Shown here: positions 58,911 to 64,000 of the stretch, piece by piece
Layout of the letters: every line of letters starts with the position of its first letter
How positions within the stretch are numbered: position 1 is the stretch's first letter
Notes under the pieces: generated by a model
Database searches by the model: none
What the model was told of the DNA's origin: nothing
Seen by the model: only the letters and a program-made list of their open reading frames with translations
Position numbers and translations under genes: made by a program
Origin: Calonectria ilicicola
Taxonomy: Eukaryota > Ascomycota > Sordariomycetes > Hypocreales > Nectriaceae
Direction: 5' to 3'
DNA: 64,000 bases
Assembly: GCA_020809705.1 (NCBI GenBank)
Contig: CP085832.1
Span: forward strand, 2,480,001-2,544,000

Positions 58911-60556
58911 GCATTTGACTAGCATGGGACCCACATTGTGCACATATTTTCTTGTTTATTTGGGCGTTGGGAATAGCGATGACTGAATTACTTCATTTTC
59001 CTTTGTTTAAAAACATGCATCAAGCGACACGGGGGCACTACGGGGCGTTTGGAAGGAAGGCTACAATTGTTTGTGCAGGATAGGAGGTACATTGGCATGA
59101 AGTGCAAATACCCTAAGAATTGAATTCATCCATCTTGAGCTTCTTGCTTGTTTCGCATCTAGTCCCAGACCGTGAGTGAGTGAGTGGGTGAATGGGTGGC
59201 TTGAGGATGGGCTCCAGCTCCCTCCCCCAACAAAAGCATCGCGAATGAGCAATCTCGCGGGCGATGCCGATCTCCCGAGCTGTCCGTATTGTTGTTGCTG
59301 CAAAAAGGAGTCGTTGAGATTTGACTCAGGCCGCCCGTTTCAAGGCTAGGGGGGAATAGCTGCCAGAAATATGCAGACCGTCCAATTAAGTTTGCGGGCT
59401 CGGATAGCTGCGCCGAGCCGTGTTGCCGTGCTGGCCGGGGCGGCGCCGAGGATCCGGGCTCGTCAAGTCTAGAATGCGCCGTTCGCGGGCCAAGCTTTTC
59501 GTGGCGTCGTCCAGTCGTGAGCTTGCGGTGCTGCACATGGCATCGATTGGGCATATGGTTTGTGACGTGACCCCGAATGCAGGTCCAAGGAGCCCAAATA
59601 AGTCCAGTAAATAGTCCAAATAGCTGCGCTCTACCCCGCCGCCACATGATCTCGGCTCTCTTTCTTTTTTGTTTATTTATTTGTTTGTTTGGTTGGCTTG
59701 AAAAGGGGAGCAGAGGCCCCATTCCATCCGATTGTGTGCACCGCCTCATTTCATGGCCTCACAGCTGACCCCCCTCAACTGTGGCTGCAGAGATGCCTCG
59801 CCTCGCGATGCGCGCATGCGTCTCCGTATTGATGACGGCATCAAGGTGCACTATTAATATTTAATCCCGTCATCTTCAGCCCTACGCCCATCATCCCGCT
59901 GCCTCCCTTCTATAAAACCCCATTCGCCGCTGCACCTGCACCTGCACCGCCGCCGTCCCTGCTCTCTCTCTGCCTTGGACAGCGATGGGCGCCGCTCAGT
60001 CCGGCCTCGTTGGTCCAGATTTAGGATTTAGGCTCGCCATCTGCCCATCCGTGACCATCATCATGCAGCGGCATCACACCCCTCCTTCTGCTTTGTCCGC
60101 TTCGGGATCGACGTGCTAGCTCTCACTTAGACTCTTTCCCCCATATTAACCGCCTGGCCCCGTGCTGTCACGGGTTGGTTTCGCTCCCTGTCGCCAAGAA
60201 GCTGGGGAACCGGGGCAAGCAACCCTCAGCGCCGTTTGTAGCAATGTCTGCCTCAGTTCCTTCCAAAACGAGCGGCGACTTCTGTTTCGCGCCTCAGCCC
60301 AGGCTCTCGTAGACTCGTAGAAGGCAACGCCTCGTTGCCTGCCGCTCCTTGATGTCATGGTGGTGCACTTTGCGCCCTGGGAATAAATACCCACTGAGAT
60401 CTGGCTGCCGCGACCACGGGACTTGAAACCGCTGATGCCAACGCCCAAACCCACGAGACCACAGTATCACCACCCAGAGTCATTACCTACGACAAGGCTG
60501 CCCGCCCGTCTCATATACCTATACAAAACCCCAGGCCTCGCGGTCTCTCCTTTGCC
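58911..60556. other. Intergenic stretch before the App1-type gene
   Basis: GC-rich with overlapping frames on both strands, none convincing. The last 150 bases before 60557 are C-rich leader-like sequence. A TATAAAACC motif lies near 59912. Confidence 0.45.
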
Positions 60557-61860
60557 ATGTCAACACCCAAAGAAACCAGTCCCTCTGACGATGCTCGTGC
60601 AATGCAGTTGCGCACTCGAAAAGAGCGGAACTTTGAAGAAATCGAGACAAACCTACCCTCCCCCAAATCTCAGGCTCTTCAGCATCCGGTAGCCGCCACA
60701 GGCTTCGCCAGAGTCACTACTTGGCTATCCAACCTCAGCAACATGACGCGCTATGGGCGACAGGTTGGGGGAGATGACATCGTCTGGTTGATGGACAACA
60801 CTGCCTATCGTTCCAAGAATGGCGGATGGGAGGCCGAGTTTGTTGCCGCAGTCTTTGAGCCTGACTTGAAAATACGACTCGCGGACACCGTTTCGAGCAT
60901 CGCGAAAATGGTTGGGTTGGCTGACGATGCAGAGGAGCGGGATACAATCGAGGAGCGCCTTATTCCTTTTCTCTGGGATATTCAGACTATTCGTGTATTC
61001 AAACTCAACCACCACGGAAGGGCGTTGAATATGGGCCCAACCAGTTTCAATGGTATCACGTCCCATGTCCTGCCAATTAGATCTCAAGAGCCTGGACGCT
61101 TTGTCACGGGCACGGCCATGGTCCCAGAGACAGTCAAGGGTCTTCTCAATATGCGCACGTACTACGCTGGTCCAGACGGCTGGGGAATCATTTCAGACAT
61201 TGATGACACTATAAAAATCACCAATACAAGCGACCCGATGAGTGTCTTGCGTGAGACATTTGTTCTGATGCCCAAGCCTGTCACTGGCATGCCCGAACTG
61301 TACATCGACATCAAGTCCTATCTCCCTCTCGACACGCCATGGTTCTATCTATCTGCCTCTCCCTACAACTTGTATCCTCTCTTGCAAAAGTTCTTGCAGC
61401 AGCACTATCCCTCTGGCACCATGATCTTGCGCGACTCGAGCTGGCGGAGTGTTGCAGGGCTTCTGTCTGCCCTCACCATGGGGACGGAGGAGTACAAGAT
61501 CGACCGCATGAAGAAGATCAACTCGTGGCTTCCCAAGAAGAAGATGATTCTAATCGGCGATTCTACTCAATCTGATCCGGAAGCCTATGGTGAAATGTAA
61601 GTTGTAACATATACAAGGGTTCTCGCTTGTACTACGATTTGCTAACAACTTACAGCTATCGGACATTCCCTGGTTGGGTAAAGATGATTCTCATTCGCAA
61701 AGTCACCGATATGAATGCTGTCGGAATCGACGAAAAGAACCAACTAAGACGATTTGAGAAGGCCTTCAAGGGTGTCCCTCTCGGCTCGTGGCACGTTTTC
61801 GAAGACCCGAGGCATTGCAGCTTAATGGTCGAGAAGTTGGTTCGCCAGTCCGGGAACTGA
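60557..61860 (+). CDS. App1-type phosphatidate phosphatase
   Basis: Two exons (60557-61596 and 61656-61860) join across a 59-nt intron (GTAAGT, with GCTAAC branch site) to 414 residues. The catalytic domain is the App1/DUF2183 type: GWGIISDIDDTIKITNT holds the DxDDT haloacid-dehalogenase-like motif with nucleophile D214 and general acid D216, followed by the PFYLSASPYNLYP-like WFYLSASPYNLYP, then KKKMILIGDSTQSDPEAYGE and the C-terminal FPGWVKMILIR. Yeast App1 dephosphorylates phosphatidate to diacylglycerol at actin patches; the N-terminal half here (VWLMDNTAY, WEAEFVAAVFEP) fits the App1-like fungal group. The protein has no signal peptide or helix and is probably cytosolic. Confidence 0.92.
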
Positions 61861-63295
61861 TCAAATTACTTTTTTATTCTCTCTCTTTTGCCTTTTGATA
61901 TGGTTTTGACATTGCAAGCTTACGAAGACTAATGCCCTGGTACCGACTTTACTTTGTACACTACAGTTTGAGCATGCATGGCGTGTTTGGTTTGGTTTGA
62001 TTGCAAATGAATTTAGGTTCTAGACATACATAGAGCATTGTATTAGATACCCATAGACAAATTCTAGTTCCTACATGACTGATCCTATTGTTACTGCTGC
62101 TGTCCTGCTCGCCCAACTTTTTTCCTCATTCTGCACACATGTATCGAGTTCAGCCGGTCACCGCCTTCATCAAGGTAGATTGAAGAAAATCACAGAGATT
62201 GGCTACTAAGGCAAACAAGGAGGTTAAATTCGAAAAAGCAAATTTCGCAAAGTTGAGGATTATAAATCGGAGATGGTTGTGCATCTCTCTGGCTCCAGAG
62301 GAGATTAAAGACTTGAAAGATGGCGAAGATGGAAATTCCTCCATCCTCCGACCTTTATTCTCATGCGTCGCCGTACAAAAAGCTCATCAAATACCTCTAG
62401 CCGCTGACTATAGGACTTTCGAAAAATTTTATTTGACCTATTTATTGCGAACAGAACAGTAAAACCACCCATCGCTACTAAAAAAAAAATCGTCAGCTCA
62501 CCATTGCAAATTGGAGAAACTACTGCTCTCATTAAGCCGAATACATACAACACGCATGCACAACCGCCATCTTTGAATAGAACGTAAAAATTTCGAGCGA
62601 AAAAGGACACGAAAATGGTACAGGAAACCACAGTGTGTGCTAGTCTAAACGAGTATGGCAATTTGTCCTGTGCCGGAAATAATAACCGTGTCAATAAGAA
62701 TAGAACTAGCCTTTTTTACCCTACCAAGCCCTTCAGAGCCATCAAGGAAAGGTGGATCGATGATAATACTAAGCGCATGTTGCGCAGGTTCTTGAGGCGA
62801 GGAATGGCGATGCAGAATGACTCGATCTGGTCAGAGGGCACATGTTCGTCAAACGCGCGTGAAGGATGGCGGGCCCAGGGCAGAGGACACCCTTGGCGTA
62901 TAAAAAGGCCCATCCAAGGAGACACCACATGGCGAAGAATCTGGATTCTAGAAGTCAAAGGCTTGTTCGATGTCATCTAGGAGCGCTGCCGGATCTAGGA
63001 TGAGAAGAAGTGGAACTGGAAAAGTATTCCACAGGGACACTGACCGTTCTCCTCCGAGAGCCGGATGCGAAAAGGGTCGAAAGTTTGAGCAGAGGAAGAT
63101 GGCAGTTATTGACCCGGTGAAGGGGATACAGCTATAAATCTGAAAGTATTGCATCTTTTTAATCTTCAACTCGAACACCTGAATTCCATTATAGGCTACG
63201 CATATGACACGATCCACCCCCCTTTTTTTTTATTAAAAAAAAAAAAAAAAAAAAAGAAAAAAAGGAAAAGAATTATGAAAGCTGCACTGTAACTT
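61861..63295. other. Intergenic stretch between App1-type gene and the right-end gene
   Basis: Frames of up to 129 codons exist but none is protein-like over its length or joins another. A poly(T)/poly(A) junction lies at 63223-63255. Confidence 0.45.
63223..63255. repeat. Poly(T)-poly(A) junction
   Basis: About nine T, then ATT, then about 21 A and further A-rich sequence, forming an imperfect palindrome like those near 15662 and 46512. It lies 40 bp past the stop of the right-end gene. Confidence 0.75.
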
Positions 63296-64000
63296 TTATT
63301 TGATATATTTTCTTATCATTTCGTCATCTAGACATCCCTCCAGGCTCATCCAAAAATTCATGTGATGGCTGTCGGTAACCTCGCGCCAAATTTTAATCGT
63401 CTCCTCACTTGGCTCTGATAGAGGATTGGCAATTAACTCCAGAGGAGGAATGTCTTTATCAGCGGTTGTCCGATATGTAATTCCCGGATAGGCGAGACTA
63501 CGAAACCAGATTTCAAAATCCTTGATTCGCGGCATTTGCGCAGCGCATTTTCCAGCGGCAAGAGATATGTCGTCGAAAAGCTGAGAATCAGTGTGAGACC
63601 TAACTCTGTGCAACCGTTGCTCGCCCGGGACGCCATCCCTCAAAGGACCAATCGATGATTGTTCCACTCGAATGAAGTGGTCTTCAGGATCTGGCACGCA
63701 AATCCATTGGCCAGATGGAAATACCGGATCCAAAGTCAAGTAAAATCCCTCCATGATCGGCCAGTGAGGCTTTTCTTCAATTAAGGGTGACCACATAGCT
63801 GTAGCATCCAGCGTGCCCCCAAATCCAAAATAAACAAGATTGCTTCTTTGGCTAAAGCAGAAAACCGCTTTGCTCAAAGGATCAATTTCATTTTCAGGGA
63901 CAATGCTCGCAGGCTGGAAAGATTCATCGCGGGGTCGTGTCCGGAAGTGCGAAAGCGCAAATCGCTTGACTGACGTCGGAATATTGGCTAGTCCATCTGC
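63296..64000 (-). CDS. F-box-family-like protein, 3' part (truncated by window edge)
   Basis: The minus-strand frame is open from the window edge to a TAA at 63296, giving at least 234 residues without a start. It contains GTLDATAMWSPL, then HWPIMEGFYLTLDPVFPSGQWICVPDP, then AAQMPRIKDFEIWF. These follow the pattern of a large class of fungal F-box proteins in which a leucine-rich part is followed by a W-P-x-L and a T/S-P-S-G-x-W block. No F-box itself is visible because the N-terminus lies outside the window. Resemblance to the 529-aa F-box-like protein at 10293 is in general pattern, not close sequence. Confidence 0.7.
   Translation of the reverse strand, partial: ADGLANIPTSVKRFALSHFRTRPRDESFQPASIVPENEIDPLSKAVFCFSQRSNLVYFGFGGTLDATAMWSPLIEEKPHWPIMEGFYLTLDPVFPSGQWICVPDPEDHFIRVEQSSIGPLRDGVPGEQRLHRVRSHTDSQLFDDISLAAGKCAAQMPRIKDFEIWFRSLAYPGITYRTTADKDIPPLELIANPLSEPSEETIKIWREVTDSHHMNFWMSLEGCLDDEMIRKYIK

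Overview
The window is nuclear DNA from a filamentous ascomycete (Pezizomycotina, most likely a Sordariomycete). The evidence is the many short introns (about 44-115 nt) with GTRNGT donors and CTRAY branch sites, fungus-restricted families (Zn2Cys6 regulators, SAT4-type fungal rhodopsin-like membrane proteins, a LaeA-like methyltransferase, DHA2 transporter, KGD4), a lone dispersed 5S rRNA gene, and extreme AT conversion of a transposon that looks like repeat-induced point mutation (RIP). The species cannot be named from sequence alone. Gene models below were built by joining exons by hand; each joined model closes in frame.

Layout. 0-12 kb: a cysteine-pair repeat protein (3392-3952, +), a 303-aa polytopic membrane protein (4218-5241, -), a decayed WD40 gene (about 6240-6660, -), a rhodopsin-like membrane protein (7668-8872, +), a 5S rRNA gene (9172-9290, +), and an F-box-like protein (10293-11983, +). 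12-20 kb: a 2,420-bp inverted-repeat transposon reduced almost wholly to A and T (11986-14405), whose target duplication includes the stop codon of the F-box gene; then degenerate DNA, a decayed 36-bp repeat array (about 17080-18290), a coiled-coil ORF (18720-19283, -) and a 247-bp MITE. 20-32 kb: an unrecognised single-exon gene (22005-22760, +), the mitochondrial KGD4/Ymr31 gene (25605-26116, -), a long GC-rich stretch with no gene I can support, and an argininosuccinate lyase pseudogene (30544-31470, +). 32-46 kb: LaeA-like methyltransferase, probable GPI-anchored secreted protein, DHA2 transporter, and two Zn2Cys6 regulators, the first divergent from the transporter. 46-64 kb: a repeat copy next to a TA-flanked MITE, a secreted YtcJ-type amidohydrolase, a second rhodopsin-like protein, an SGNH-like membrane protein with altered catalytic blocks, an App1-type lipid phosphatase, and the 3' part of an F-box-like gene running off the right edge.

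How it fits together. Housekeeping genes (KGD4, App1, the SGNH-like protein, 5S) are interspersed with accessory genes and relics. The 32.7-45.5 kb block holds a LaeA-like methyltransferase, exporter and two pathway-type regulators but no polyketide synthase, NRPS, terpene cyclase or P450, so it is not by itself a biosynthetic cluster. The strongest unusual signals are the transposon sitting on a stop codon, the argininosuccinate lyase relic, the WD40 relic, the two MITEs and the decayed 36-bp array.
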